In this document: piece after piece, positions 1 to 8,216 of the stretch
How the letters are laid out: each line of letters opens with the position of its first letter
Position numbering within the stretch: the stretch's first letter is position 1
DNA from: Owenweeksia sp048267305
GTDB lineage: Bacteria; Bacteroidota; Bacteroidia; Flavobacteriales; Schleiferiaceae
Assembly (NCBI GenBank): GCA_048267305.1
Contig: JBLWXT010000009.1
Span: forward strand, 62,001-126,000
Length of the DNA: 64,000 nucleotides
Direction of reading: 5' to 3'
Made by a program: the position numbers and the translations under genes
Notes under the pieces: generated by a model
What the model was told of the DNA's origin: nothing
Database searches by the model: none
What the model saw: the letters and a program-made list of their open reading frames with translations, nothing else

Positions 1-1526
1 AGGAAGATAATGTCATTAAGACCCGGAGGATCTAGATCTCCTCTAACGGTTAATCCTGGCTCACCATCAAGTTGATATAATAATCTAAACTTGTCGTCCA
101 CTGTGCGTGCAAGAGATGGGAATACACATTCTACACCAGGCTGACCTTTGGTAAGTTCCCATGGGTCACTCCAGCTAGAACCTCCATCTCTGGAAGTGGT
201 AACAAAAACCTTGTTGTAAAACTGTGAACCGGAAAATTCAAGTTCATTGATAGCGGAGAATGTTAAAAACAGATTTCCGTTGGCATCTATTCCTGCATTT
301 GGAAAGGTGGATAGAGACTGGAAGTATTGAGCAACCTCGGCAGCTGCGGTAATACCTAATTGTCCATCATTATCAAGATCCGGGGCACCTACAATAATTT
401 GAGCAGGTCCGGTAAAGCTTTCGTTCCAGTAGAAGATACCATTGGTTACAGGGAAGTAAGAGAAAGTGGCATCCAATACCGGGTCGTCATCTAAATAGCG
501 TTGACGTCCAAAAAATACATGTACTTGATCAGAATTGTCAATGATGATTGCTCCGGAGTTGTCAGAGGTTTCTACAGTGTCAGCTATACCATCGCTATTA
601 ACGTCAGAAATAGAGCCAACTGCGGCTGGGTCATACTTGTCGAGGCCATTGTCTCTAAACTCAGTTTTGGTCCAGGTACTTCCGTTGTCAGTAGACTTAA
701 GGATAAAGGACTTTTCAAAATCGTTGAACACGGCAATGGCAACGGTATTACCTTTGGCGTCAATAGCATAGCTATCTCCTCCAAATCCGAAGTGATCTGC
801 TGTGTCGATGTGTGGTAATAGAGAGTCGCGGATATCCCAGGTGAAGCCACCGTCAAGAGATCTCCAGTACAATAGTGCACCGTCAAAGTTCTTGTATATA
901 GTACCGGCATTGGCTACAGGTGTGGAAATAGCAATAACATGGATGGTTTTTCCATTTGCTCCACCACCAATAGCACGTGGCCATAGGCAACCATCAGGAA
1001 GGGCGCTAAAAGCTGTGTTTTCTGTCCAGTTTCCAAATCCTGGTGTTTCTCTAACATTGCTCACCAAATTGGTGCCTGAGTGAGTTATAATAAACTCTGA
1101 TGTATCGGTAATAACAACTGACGGCCAACCTGTACGAACACTTTCTATACGGTTTGCAGGTTTGGCACCCCAGGTGGTACTGTTAAAGAAGTTGTAACCA
1201 GTTCCACGGTCTGAATAAGGATCAGCAGCAGCCGAAGTAGTCCAAGTACCGGCAACCTGACCTGTAGTAGGGTTGTATTGAACACGGTTGTCTACACTTC
1301 CGTTTGATTGGAGGTCATAAAATGTTTCTCCAATAGGGGAAAAGGCCAATACGGATTTTTTTGAATTTGGAATCACAGGAACACCAACAATGTGTTCAGC
1401 ACCGGTATGGTTTTTCTTAATCATGGGTGCTGCCTCGTTGGCAACATTCGGGGCAGTGGGTACTTGCTGTTGTGCGCTTAGTTGAAAGCCAGCAATAGCC
1501 AATGCATAGAATAATCCTCTTTTCAT
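1..1526 (-). CDS. secreted Asp-box (BNR/sialidase-like) repeat protein, 3' end outside window
   Basis: The frame stays open from an ATG at 1526 to the left window edge, giving 508 codons with no stop. The N-terminus (MKRGLFYALAIAGFQLSAQ) is a signal peptide. Three Asp-box motifs are visible: SLDGGFTW near residue 223, STDNGSTW near 276 and SRDGGSSW near 441. This is the pattern of BNR/sialidase-type beta-propellers. Two Asp-rich loops (DVNSDGIAD near 308, DLDNDGQLG near 382) look like calcium-binding turns. In Bacteroidota such proteins are usually exported, often by the type IX system, with a C-terminal sorting domain; that end lies outside the window. The substrate is unknown, and sialidase activity should not be assumed from Asp-boxes alone. 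Confidence 0.8.
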   Translation of the reverse strand, partial: MKRGLFYALAIAGFQLSAQQQVPTAPNVANEAAPMIKKNHTGAEHIVGVPVIPNSKKSVLAFSPIGETFYDLQSNGSVDNRVQYNPTTGQVAGTWTTSAAADPYSDRGTGYNFFNSTTWGAKPANRIESVRTGWPSVVITDTSEFIITHSGTNLVSNVRETPGFGNWTENTAFSALPDGCLWPRAIGGGANGKTIHVIAISTPVANAGTIYKNFDGALLYWRSLDGGFTWDIRDSLLPHIDTADHFGFGGDSYAIDAKGNTVAIAVFNDFEKSFILKSTDNGSTWTKTEFRDNGLDKYDPAAVGSISDVNSDGIADTVETSDNSGAIIIDNSDQVHVFFGRQRYLDDDPVLDATFSYFPVTNGIFYWNESFTGPAQIIVGAPDLDNDGQLGITAAAEVAQYFQSLSTFPNAGIDANGNLFLTFSAINELEFSGSQFYNKVFVTTSRDGGSSWSDPWELTKGQPGVECVFPSLARTVDDKFRLLYQLDGEPGLTVRGDLDPPGLNDIIF

Positions 1527-1553
1527 ATCATAGCAATTTTAGGGTAATTTGGC

Positions 1554-1561
1554 CAAATATA
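1554..1561 (-). promoter_or_regulatory. -7 element of Bacteroidota-type promoter
   Basis: On the minus strand the sequence TATATTTG matches the TAnnTTTG -7 consensus and lies 28 bases before the ATG of the Asp-box protein gene. No clear -33 TTG was seen at normal spacing, so this is a partial match. Confidence 0.4.
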
Positions 1562-1597
1562 ACATTTATTTAACTCAGCGGGGGTGGGTTAGATGCC

Positions 1598-1633
1598 AAA
1601 AAAAGCCCAATGACGAGTCATTGGGCTTTTTTT
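1598..1633 (-). terminator. Rho-independent terminator of the exbB-exbD operon
   Basis: A 9-bp stem GCCCAATGA/TCATTGGGC with loop CGAG is flanked by seven A on one side and seven T on the other, so it works in either direction. It lies just downstream of the last exbD (minus strand) and insulates that operon from the Asp-box gene, which is transcribed the same way. Confidence 0.85.
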
Positions 1634-1653
1634 AGAATTACGTTATAAGAATT

Positions 1654-2133
1654 TTATTCATTCTTAGAGATATCACCTTTTCGGGTGGAATAATTCAGTT
1701 TTAGAGCTTCTGCTCTTCTTAGTTCTTGTTTGATATCGGAAACCAAACCCATCTTCACATTTTCATCTGCTTTGATGGAAACTACCATAAGAGGCCTTTC
1801 GGCTTCGTTAATTGCAGTTCTTTCCTCAATTATAAATGGTCTTATTTCAGCAAGTCTTGCAAAAGAGTCATTTAACTGAATTCTAGGTTCGGACCCTAGG
1901 GAAGCTCTCAGCTTTTCCTTGGGTTTTCCTACATAGATATAAGTAACCAGATTCTTTTTTTCCAACTTTTTGATTTCTGACGCATAGGGTTTTTGATTCT
2001 CCACTAAAAGAGTAACCTCACGCATTACAGTAGTAACCATAAAGAAGAACAAAAGCATGAAAACAATATCAGGGAGTGATGCTGTGGAAATAGCTGGCGT
2101 TCCGCCACCAGTGTTCTTTTTAAACTTTGACAT
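1654..2133 (-). CDS. exbD: ExbD/TolR-family biopolymer transport protein (second copy)
   Basis: 159 residues with a short cytoplasmic tail, one membrane segment at about 20-36 (SLPDIVFMLLFFFMVTT) and a periplasmic domain. Asp22 in the membrane segment is the conserved proton-carrying residue of the ExbD/TolR family. These proteins partner with an ExbB/TolQ pentamer to turn the proton gradient into work on TonB-type partners. It is the last gene of a four-gene operon, 3 bases after the other exbD, and is followed by a strong terminator. Paired exbD genes are usual in Bacteroidota. No tonB gene is visible here, so the energised partner is unknown. Confidence 0.9.
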   Translation of the reverse strand: MSKFKKNTGGGTPAISTASLPDIVFMLLFFFMVTTVMREVTLLVENQKPYASEIKKLEKKNLVTYIYVGKPKEKLRASLGSEPRIQLNDSFARLAEIRPFIIEERTAINEAERPLMVVSIKADENVKMGLVSDIKQELRRAEALKLNYSTRKGDISKNE

Positions 2134-2136
2134 AAT

Positions 2137-2700
2137 TTATAATGCTAAAGGTTCTGCTTCTGAAATCTTTTGAGGATAGGCATCTGCCATTTCCTGCTGT
2201 TGGGCTTCAGCTAATTCATCAAAATTTTTGCCGTACTTCCTGTTGGCATAGTCGTTTCTCAGTTCATTAATAGCTGCCACCAGCTCATTTTGTACTGAGA
2301 TATATACCTTGTAGGAGGTTCGTCTGTCATTTTGAAGAGAAATAACAGCTTTTTGAGGGCTGTCGGAAGATGAAGGGTTTCTGGATCCCTGACAATACTC
2401 ACACTTGCCGTTGCCGTTGTTGTCCAAAAACTTTTTGGCTGCTTCACGAAGTTCCTCAATTGTAGAGTACTCACCTTCTACCAACAGCTGGTCGTTACCG
2501 TTTACCAATACGGTAAACAGGTTTTTCTGCTTAATGGGAGGGGGAGTTTCTGTTGGGGGTTCCCAGGGTGGAAGCTTAGTGCTAATACCCGAGTCAACAT
2601 CCATTGTAGTGGTTACCAGAAAGAAAATCAAAAGAAGGAAGGCGATGTCAGCCATCGACCCTGCATTAATTTCCGGTATGCCTCTTTTATTTCTAGCCAT
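2137..2700 (-). CDS. exbD: ExbD/TolR-family biopolymer transport protein (first copy, with Cys loop)
   Basis: 187 residues with a membrane segment at about 17-33 containing the family Asp (Asp18 in SMADIAFLLLIFFLVTT), then a periplasmic domain. It is longer than its neighbour mainly because of an insert at about 92-112, LDNNGNGKCEYC followed by a Ser-rich stretch. The insert resembles an EF-hand-type loop and carries two cysteines, Cys100 and Cys103. It overlaps the upstream small membrane protein gene by 8 bases and lies 3 bases before the second exbD, so translation is probably coupled. The role of the Cys loop is unknown. Confidence 0.9.
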   Translation of the reverse strand: MARNKRGIPEINAGSMADIAFLLLIFFLVTTTMDVDSGISTKLPPWEPPTETPPPIKQKNLFTVLVNGNDQLLVEGEYSTIEELREAAKKFLDNNGNGKCEYCQGSRNPSSSDSPQKAVISLQNDRRTSYKVYISVQNELVAAINELRNDYANRKYGKNFDELAEAQQQEMADAYPQKISEAEPLAL

Positions 2701-3034
2701 TTTTCTTAAATAAACGAATAACTTCTACATAAAGTATGGAAACAAACGCTATACCTATAAGTAAATAGAAGGTAAAAAGGCCTGTTCCCACCATTCTGGA
2801 GGTGCCTTCTGATACTTCCAGTTTGGCGAAAATATCGTTAGCATCACTACCTGTACTTAGTCCATAGGAAATACCTCCTAATACAGCCAGGGCAAGAATC
2901 CCAAAAAGGGCGCTTTTTGCGGCTTCAGGGTGAGAAATGATACGAGCCACAGCAAAGAATAAGATCGCGAGAACGCAAACTGCCACCAAAACATAGGTGA
3001 AGTATAGCCCGTATGTGCTAATAAATTCTTCCAT
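2693..3034 (-). CDS. small three-helix membrane protein of the exbB-exbD operon
   Basis: 113 residues with three hydrophobic segments at about 9-31, 42-60 and 82-104, separated by short loops. It lies between exbB and the first exbD, 10 bases after exbB and overlapping exbD by 8 bases. I do not recognise a named family. The position suggests a conserved accessory membrane subunit of the proton-channel complex, which is inference from context only. Confidence 0.75.
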   Translation of the reverse strand: MEEFISTYGLYFTYVLVAVCVLAILFFAVARIISHPEAAKSALFGILALAVLGGISYGLSTGSDANDIFAKLEVSEGTSRMVGTGLFTFYLLIGIAFVSILYVEVIRLFKKNG

Positions 3035-3044
3035 TATTTACTAA

Positions 3045-3881
3045 TTATTTGTGGTTAGCACCGTGCTTGATCAAAAGATCAATAAGTGAAATTGAAGCAT
3101 CTTCCATAGTGTTTACGATAGAGTCAACCTTCGCTACGATGTAGTTATAGAAAATCTGAAGTATCATGGCTACGATCAAACCGAATACAGTTGTAAGAAG
3201 AGCCACTTTAATACCTCCTGCCACAAGTGATGGTGAGATATCTCCGGCTGCTTCAATTGCATCAAATGCACCAATCATACCGATTACTGTACCCATGAAA
3301 CCAAGCATAGGCGCAAGTGCGATAAAAAGTGAAATCCAGGAGATGTTTTTCTCAAGAAGACCCATTTGAACAGAACCGTAAGAGATAACGGATTTTTCAA
3401 CTACGTCAATACCTTCATCCATGCGGTCAAGACCCTGGTAGAAGATACTGGCAACGGGACCTCGAGTATTGCGACAAACTTCCTTGGCAGCTTCAACGCC
3501 ACCAGTTTGAAGAGCACTTTCGATTTCGTTAAGTAGTTTTTTGGCGTTTGGTGTTGACATATTCAAATAAATGATACGTTCAATACAAAGAGCCAAACCT
3601 AGAATAAGGGTTACCAAAACGATACCCATAAATCCAGCACCACCCTCGATAAATTTCTCTTTTATAATTTGGTGGAAAGTTTTGTCAGCCACTACTTCTT
3701 CCTCAGCAGGTGCTTCGGTTTTTTCAACGGCAGCGGGGGCTTCAGCCTCGGCCTCTACAGCGTCACTATCGTTTACGGCTTCTAATGTTGAATCTGCTGG
3801 TTCAGCACCTTGTGCTATAACATCAAAGGTTCCAAAGGCTACTAATCCAAAGATAGCCAAGATTGAAAGTGCTTTTTTCAT
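3045..3881 (-). CDS. exbB: ExbB/TolQ/MotA-family proton channel
   Basis: I place the start at 3881 rather than the upstream in-frame ATG at 3932. The protein then begins MKKALSILAIFGLVAFGTF, a signal-peptide-like helix, and the upstream ATG would bury this and overlap a promoter-like element. An Ala/Glu/Pro-rich linker follows at about 25-65, then a membrane segment and the conserved ExbB C-terminal core with two helices (around APMLGFMGTVIGMIGAFDAI and the following GGIKVALLTTVFGLIVA). The protein is 278 residues, longer than proteobacterial ExbB, as usual in Bacteroidota with an extra N-terminal region. It is the first gene of the operon exbB - small membrane protein - exbD - exbD. Confidence 0.9.
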   Translation of the reverse strand: MKKALSILAIFGLVAFGTFDVIAQGAEPADSTLEAVNDSDAVEAEAEAPAAVEKTEAPAEEEVVADKTFHQIIKEKFIEGGAGFMGIVLVTLILGLALCIERIIYLNMSTPNAKKLLNEIESALQTGGVEAAKEVCRNTRGPVASIFYQGLDRMDEGIDVVEKSVISYGSVQMGLLEKNISWISLFIALAPMLGFMGTVIGMIGAFDAIEAAGDISPSLVAGGIKVALLTTVFGLIVAMILQIFYNYIVAKVDSIVNTMEDASISLIDLLIKHGANHK

Positions 3882-4192
3882 TGCTCTTTTGTTCGTTATA
3901 AAATTTTTGTGAAAATATAAAACTCCGCGCAAAGCTAAAGTTTTTCCGGTCTTTTTTAATAGAAAGCTCTTATGGCCCTCATTTTCTTTGAAATTTAAGA
4001 CTCAGTTAACGTGGCAGGGTTGCATGGATATTGTGTTTTAGTCATTAAAGGTGTTTAAAATCAGTTCCTTCTATGTGCAACTCAATAGAAGCAGGATTTA
4101 TTACAGCTGGCTCATAGTTTGTTTTGGAATGCCCACCTGTCTTAGGTTTTTAGGTGGCAGACCTTTCTTTTCATGCCATTGAAGTTGTAGAG
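3882..4192. other. intergenic stretch upstream of exbB
   Basis: Holds the exbB promoter region near its left end. I see no coding potential or RNA gene in the rest. A weak inverted repeat (CCACCT/AGGTGG) lies near 4132-4158. Confidence 0.5.
3930..3937 (-). promoter_or_regulatory. -7 element before exbB
   Basis: TAGCTTTG on the minus strand matches TAnnTTTG, 49 bases before the chosen exbB start. The -33 region is not convincing. Confidence 0.35.
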
Positions 4193-4209
4193 AAGTGAAA
4201 GTTTCACTT
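4193..4209. repeat. perfect 8-bp palindrome
   Basis: AAGTGAAA and TTTCACTT flank a single G. It lies about 48 bases left of the transposase remnant. Whether it belongs to that element is unclear. Confidence 0.4.
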
Positions 4210-4256
4210 GTTTCAGCAGTGCTGTGCGCGGGGTTTTATATGGTGATATATTCGCA

Positions 4257-4449
4257 GGGCTTGCAGAATGAGGTTAGTTGCCTTTATATTATGAGTAACC
4301 ATGTGCACTTGGCTTTCAGAACGGCAAGTGATATCAATGCTATGGAAGCTGGTTTGGTGTATTGCGCTGAGGATTACACTTATAGCGGTGCGTCAGATTA
4401 TGCCGGAATACCAGGTTTGTTAGAAGGTGTTATAATTGTGGATGTATAA
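4257..4449 (+). pseudogene. internally deleted REP-associated (IS200-like) transposase
   Basis: Nearly the same DNA as two blocks of the intact transposase at 51496-52053. One block covers the HUH motif (IMSNHVHLAFRT); the other covers the C-terminus from MEAGLV through YAGIPGLLEGVII. About 75 codons between them (roughly 51706-51937 of the intact copy) are missing, and the N-terminus is gone or diverged. The join keeps frame, but the core between the HUH motif and the tail is lost, so the product cannot be active. The remnant is followed at the same distance by the same REP hairpin as the intact copy. Confidence 0.85.
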
Positions 4450-4455
4450 TGAGAG

Positions 4456-4482
4456 GCCACGCGAGGGGACTTGCGCGGTAGC
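4456..4482 (+). repeat. REP-like hairpin (copy 1)
   Basis: A 27-base palindromic unit with core ACGCGAGGGGACTTGCGCG. It is one substitution from the REP at 52060-52086 and sits at the same place relative to the transposase stop codon. Confidence 0.8.
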
Positions 4483-4847
4483 TGGGGGTATTGAGTGCAA
4501 TGATAAAAAACGCCCCCACTTTGGAACCACTACCTATGATTTTTAATCCCCACTTGAAATGATTAACTGTCTCTTTTAAAATCAACCAGTTGTTACGCCT
4601 AATTTGAACATCCGTTTTTTTTGCACATGTGATATGCTTGGATGAATTAACCCAGTGAGATGCGTGGACGGTGGTATGTACCCCACATCCTGTTTTTCCT
4701 CCTTTGCTCCCCTTGTGTACTTCTTTGCTTGGTGTGTGTTCTACCGGCCTAATGATAATATTTAGAGATTAATGAATATTCATACAGTTGATTTATACCT
4801 GACCATTTATCCTACCCGAAACCAACTTTCACCATTCCAACCATCTA
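4483..4847. other. non-coding stretch
   Basis: 365 bases between the REP remnant and the end of the vWA-like lipoprotein gene. I see no convincing reading frame, hairpin terminator or RNA gene. Confidence 0.5.
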
Positions 4848-5765
4848 TCAGTCTGAATTGCTTAGAATAAATTTTTGGATGGACTCATCAAGATTACCAG
4901 GCAAATCTGCTGGCCTAATAAGGAAATCGGCCACCCCCATTTCGGTGAGCCATTTTCCCCAAAAGGCCTTTAATACATCTTCCTCATAAGGATTGTCAGG
5001 GCTTGGATTTAATCCTAATACCATAACTTTTAATCCAGTTAAATCTGTAGGAGCTGGTATAAACCCTATATCCTTATCATCCATTTTCGATTGCCATTGG
5101 GGTGAGGTTAAACCTAATTGTCTAAAAGTGCCCTTTCCAATATTTGTTGTCTGATTACCTTCTTTTCGAATGGAATTCTCATGGTAGATATAGCCATCTG
5201 TAAGAACTACCAGTACATTATGATAATCCGGTTTTATGCAATAGTCCTTAATGCTACTTTTAAAAAAGCGCCAAGTATCAGAGCCTATATAATTCTTGTC
5301 CCGAATAGCCTCTTCATATAGCCTAAAAGAGTTGGTCGTATAATTTGCCGGAAGGTTCATCAAAACCTCTTTTGATACGTTGTTTTTGTTTAATTCAACT
5401 CTTAGTGCATCAAGGTTCTTAACTATTGAAGGATTCTGTGGAAGTGGATCAATAAACGTTTGAATCCTGTCATTGATAAGAATTAGCTTCTTATTAAGAA
5501 CATGGTTATTAAAAGCTTTAACGATGGAAGCTATGTAACCAGTATCTCTTTGATAATACTCCATGGTAGCGTTTGGATATTTCAAAGGATCAATTCTATC
5601 TGAAAGATCAACCAGTATGCTAATATTCAAATTGGATCTGGAGTCTATTTTGGATTCAGCGCTTTGCTTAAGAATTGCTATTGCCTCACTTTGAGCATTC
5701 TGGTGGGTAGTTTCAGATTGGCACGCAACCAAAACCGTTGAGATAAATAGTAATTTTTTAATCAT
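4848..5765 (-). CDS. lipoprotein with von Willebrand A-like fold
   Basis: 305 residues starting with a lipoprotein signal (MIKKLLFISTVLVACQSE, lipidated Cys15). The mature part begins with ISILVDLSDRIDP near 50, which looks like the first strand and metal site of a vWA domain. A later strand, NVLVVLTDGYIY near 185, matches the conserved vWA threonine-aspartate strand. The MIDAS motif is not canonical DxSxS. Its start overlaps the stop of the coiled-coil membrane protein gene by 8 bases, so translation is probably coupled. With the TerB-like gene upstream it forms a three-gene set. The function is not established; a surface or periplasmic sensor/scaffold is a guess. Confidence 0.7.
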   Translation of the reverse strand: MIKKLLFISTVLVACQSETTHQNAQSEAIAILKQSAESKIDSRSNLNISILVDLSDRIDPLKYPNATMEYYQRDTGYIASIVKAFNNHVLNKKLILINDRIQTFIDPLPQNPSIVKNLDALRVELNKNNVSKEVLMNLPANYTTNSFRLYEEAIRDKNYIGSDTWRFFKSSIKDYCIKPDYHNVLVVLTDGYIYHENSIRKEGNQTTNIGKGTFRQLGLTSPQWQSKMDDKDIGFIPAPTDLTGLKVMVLGLNPSPDNPYEEDVLKAFWGKWLTEMGVADFLIRPADLPGNLDESIQKFILSNSD

Positions 5766-7023
5766 TGTTTGGGTCGGTATAATAAACTATGGTTTCAGCA
5801 TAGCCTTCACCCAAGCTATAATGCTTAAGGTGTGCTAGTTCCGCTTCCTGGCAAGAATGAATCAATCGATCCTTTTCAGTTCTCGGAAGCGCTATTTCTT
5901 TAAATATGGCCTTAATCCATCCCTTAACGTACTTAGCATGTAGCACCAAATACTTTTGTTTAGGAAATATGAATCCATCAATCTGGGCTTGGAGTTCTCT
6001 CACCTTTCCCTTTAAACCAGTAATTTCCTCAGCAACTGTCGCTATAGAATTCTTGACCTCAGTTAGTCTTTTTTCCAGATTAGCTTTATCCTCTTGAAGC
6101 TTTCTGATGAATTGCTGAATCTTATCAAGGTTGTCATATTCCTTCATGATAAAGTCAAAAACCAAACCCCAGATAATGTAGACTACAAACCCGGCAAAAA
6201 TGATTCCCCAGAAGCCTACACTTTGCAACGCATTTTGAACATCAAAGTCAGGAGAACTGAGAGTTCTATTAAAGTCATACACCTTCTGTTCTATTTGATA
6301 AGCCAGTATCGCGTCAAAAATGAAGGTAACGGTGAAGAGAGCGATGATTTTAACTATGGACTTGCTCTTCTGAAACATATGTATGAGATAGCCCAACCCC
6401 ATAAAGGCAAACGGAATGGTACTTACAAAGATGGCTTCCATCGCTCCATCTTTTAGAGCCTTAGTGAAGGCTTGTGCATCAAAAATGGCAGCTGTCAAAT
6501 TATCTGTACTAAACTCCTTGAAAAAAGCAGAGTAGGAAGCTGACATGTAAAAAACCACTAAATACGCAGTTATGGGAATTAATACAGCCAAGCCAATGTA
6601 GAATTGAGCTTTAGGTCTTTTGTCCGCTTCTATTCCATATTTTTTTGGGTCTACTTTTACTTCGGAAATACTATTATCAATACCCTGAATTTTTTGGTTC
6701 AAATCTTCCTTGTCAGACTGTTTGATTTCGATAAAGGTCTCTTTCCGTTCAATTTCAGTTCGAATTCGATTTTGTTCCTCAAGAAGCGGTTTTTTAAGAA
6801 CCCATTGCTCTTTTTCAGCCATTCTGCATTTTTCTACATAGGATTGATACAGCGAAAAAAGTCCAGCCTGGAAAGCAGATGGATGGCCCATGGAGCCTTT
6901 TGAATCGCCATAGCCACGTTGGAAATAGCTAAGCTGTGCTTCAGGAAAATCCTTTACAGAGAGTTCCGGCTTGTCTTCTTTAACACGAGTTTTTAGTTTT
7001 ATTAGGTCTTTTAGTAAGGTCAT
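5758..7023 (-). CDS. four-helix membrane protein with coiled coils
   Basis: 421 residues. An N-terminal cytoplasmic region ends in a long charged coiled coil (about 75-125). Four membrane segments follow at about 143-163, 196-216, 224-244 and 268-290, then a second coiled coil (about 297-347) and a C-terminal helical tail. I do not recognise a named family. It lies 9 bases after a TerB-like gene and overlaps a vWA-like lipoprotein gene. TerB, vWA and membrane proteins recur together in tellurite/stress-type systems, so a membrane-associated stress complex is a reasonable hypothesis only. Confidence 0.7.
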   Translation of the reverse strand: MTLLKDLIKLKTRVKEDKPELSVKDFPEAQLSYFQRGYGDSKGSMGHPSAFQAGLFSLYQSYVEKCRMAEKEQWVLKKPLLEEQNRIRTEIERKETFIEIKQSDKEDLNQKIQGIDNSISEVKVDPKKYGIEADKRPKAQFYIGLAVLIPITAYLVVFYMSASYSAFFKEFSTDNLTAAIFDAQAFTKALKDGAMEAIFVSTIPFAFMGLGYLIHMFQKSKSIVKIIALFTVTFIFDAILAYQIEQKVYDFNRTLSSPDFDVQNALQSVGFWGIIFAGFVVYIIWGLVFDFIMKEYDNLDKIQQFIRKLQEDKANLEKRLTEVKNSIATVAEEITGLKGKVRELQAQIDGFIFPKQKYLVLHAKYVKGWIKAIFKEIALPRTEKDRLIHSCQEAELAHLKHYSLGEGYAETIVYYTDPNND

Positions 7024-7032
7024 GGTTGAGGT

Positions 7033-7425
7033 TTATTTTAATTCAAGTAAAAGCTCAGCTTTGCTAATACCCTCTTTTACTTTATGAATAAGGTAATCGG
7101 CCAACTGAACGACATTCTCATCATCAAACTGAAACTTGCGCACGTACTTAATGAGAGTTTCCCTTTCATCTGTTGTCACCTCGCCATCTGCCCAAATCAT
7201 TCTTGTTAAATCGTACAAATATTCAATCCGGGTTTCTATGTCTTCAGGTATATCTATTGTTCCGGTAGTAGAAAGCAGAATTTGGTCCAGCTCATTTTTG
7301 GGAATATCCCGTTCTCTGGCAAATTCATAAAGCATTTTCCATTCGGTAGGCGAAAAGTCGCCATCCGTCATAGCCATTTGGTATAGACGAAGAAAGTGTC
7401 CTTTTACATCTGAGGTTATTTTCAT
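7033..7425 (-). CDS. TerB-like domain protein
   Basis: 130 residues, all helical by composition. The two TerB half-repeats are visible: MTDGDFSPTEWKML (about 19-32, Asp21/Asp23) and WADGEVTTDERETLIKYV (about 78-95, Asp80/Glu82). Both have the acidic DG(D/E) metal-binding pattern of the TerB/DjlA family. It lies 15 bases after the beta-flower-like protein gene and 9 bases before the coiled-coil membrane protein gene. TerB proteins associate with membranes in metal and stress-response systems. Its partner here is probably the membrane protein, which is inference. Confidence 0.8.
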   Translation of the reverse strand: MKITSDVKGHFLRLYQMAMTDGDFSPTEWKMLYEFARERDIPKNELDQILLSTTGTIDIPEDIETRIEYLYDLTRMIWADGEVTTDERETLIKYVRKFQFDDENVVQLADYLIHKVKEGISKAELLLELK

Positions 7426-7440
7426 TGGTATAGTGGTTAA

Positions 7441-7794
7441 TTATTTTTCACCCTGCTTTAGAAAACTAGCAAAGCTTACATCTGTTGTTTTACTTTTCTT
7501 GGATGGTTTAAATGGGGCAAACTCTTTAAAGGACTTGAAGGGTTTGAATTTCTTAAATGCCTTAAATGGTTCAAATTTCGCATAAACAGAAAGGTTCCTT
7601 TTGTTGAATCCACATCTTTCTCCTTGATGGTTCCACACTATTCCACCTTCAAACCAACCTAAATGCTTACCATTAAAACCATAAATGTGATTAATATCTA
7701 AGTAAGCAACGGGTGTTCCGTTCCAAAGAAAGATCGTTTCGTTGTCGTCATCGAAATATGCCGTGGCATTTCCCTCTTTATCAAATAGCGTCAT
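7441..7794 (-). CDS. 4-fold beta-flower-like protein with KFxPFK tail
   Basis: 117 residues. The first ~70 carry short beta repeats around conserved aromatic/Asn/Gly positions (FDKEGNATAYFDDD, IYGFNGKHLGWFEGG, IVWNHQGE). These resemble proteins named 4-fold beta flower, a family I recall but cannot verify here. The tail (about 72-102) repeats basic-aromatic units KFEPF, KFKPF, EFAPF rich in Lys, Phe and Pro, which suggests a nucleic-acid- or membrane-binding tail. It lies in the same-strand island between the HNH and TerB genes. The function is unknown. Confidence 0.65.
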   Translation of the reverse strand: MTLFDKEGNATAYFDDDNETIFLWNGTPVAYLDINHIYGFNGKHLGWFEGGIVWNHQGERCGFNKRNLSVYAKFEPFKAFKKFKPFKSFKEFAPFKPSKKSKTTDVSFASFLKQGEK

Positions 7795-7805
7795 AAGGTT
7801 TTTAT

Positions 7806-8126
7806 CTATTTTGCAGATATAATACAGTAATTGGCCGCAGGATAATGATCTCCTTTCTTCCTATTATTTTGCCATTGCAACGGTTGAAGGTTACTTACTT
7901 CATCACCACCTTCTTTTGATACAGGTCTAATGTGGTCAATTTCCCAACCACTCCCATTTACGACTGTATTGCCATAATTATCCCAATTAATCCAAGCCCC
8001 ACAATGATCCTTTCTTATGTTAGCTGAATCATAACCTGAAACAATTTGAGCTTTATTCCATACTGCTCTTTTTATCTCTTCTGAGAATGGATTACCATGT
8101 CTACTAGTATTGTAATTACGTGCCAT
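7806..8126 (-). CDS. HNH endonuclease-fold protein
   Basis: 106 residues. The HNH core is clear: EIDHIRPVSKEGGDEVSNL at about 62-80 (Asp64, His65, Asn79), then QPLQWQNNRKKGD (about 81-93, second Asn88). The zinc-ribbon CxxC pairs of many HNH proteins are absent, with only Cys42 before the core. A stand-alone HNH protein of this size may be a nuclease or a toxin-like domain. No obvious immunity or methylase partner adjoins it. It is one gene of the accessory island. Confidence 0.8.
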   Translation of the reverse strand: MARNYNTSRHGNPFSEEIKRAVWNKAQIVSGYDSANIRKDHCGAWINWDNYGNTVVNGSGWEIDHIRPVSKEGGDEVSNLQPLQWQNNRKKGDHYPAANYCIISAK

Positions 8127-8216
8127 GTTATAATTGTCGATTTTTTAATTATATGTAAATGTTACAGCAGTCAACTATCTAATAAGCGATAACATCTACC
8201 TGCTTATTTTTACGTT

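Noticed and set aside
584..910. 108-residue minus-strand frame
   Set aside because: Alternative frame of the Asp-box protein gene; the real frame is open from 1526 to the window edge.
3882..3932. Longer start of ExbB at 3932
   Set aside because: The signal-type helix begins at 3881 and the extension would cover a promoter element.
4195..4290. In-frame extension of the RAYT remnant to an upstream ATG at 4195
   Set aside because: Only the part from about 4257 aligns with the intact transposase; the rest is unrelated sequence that happens to be open.
6094..6456. 120-residue plus-strand frame
   Set aside because: Antisense to the coiled-coil membrane protein gene, low complexity, no motif.
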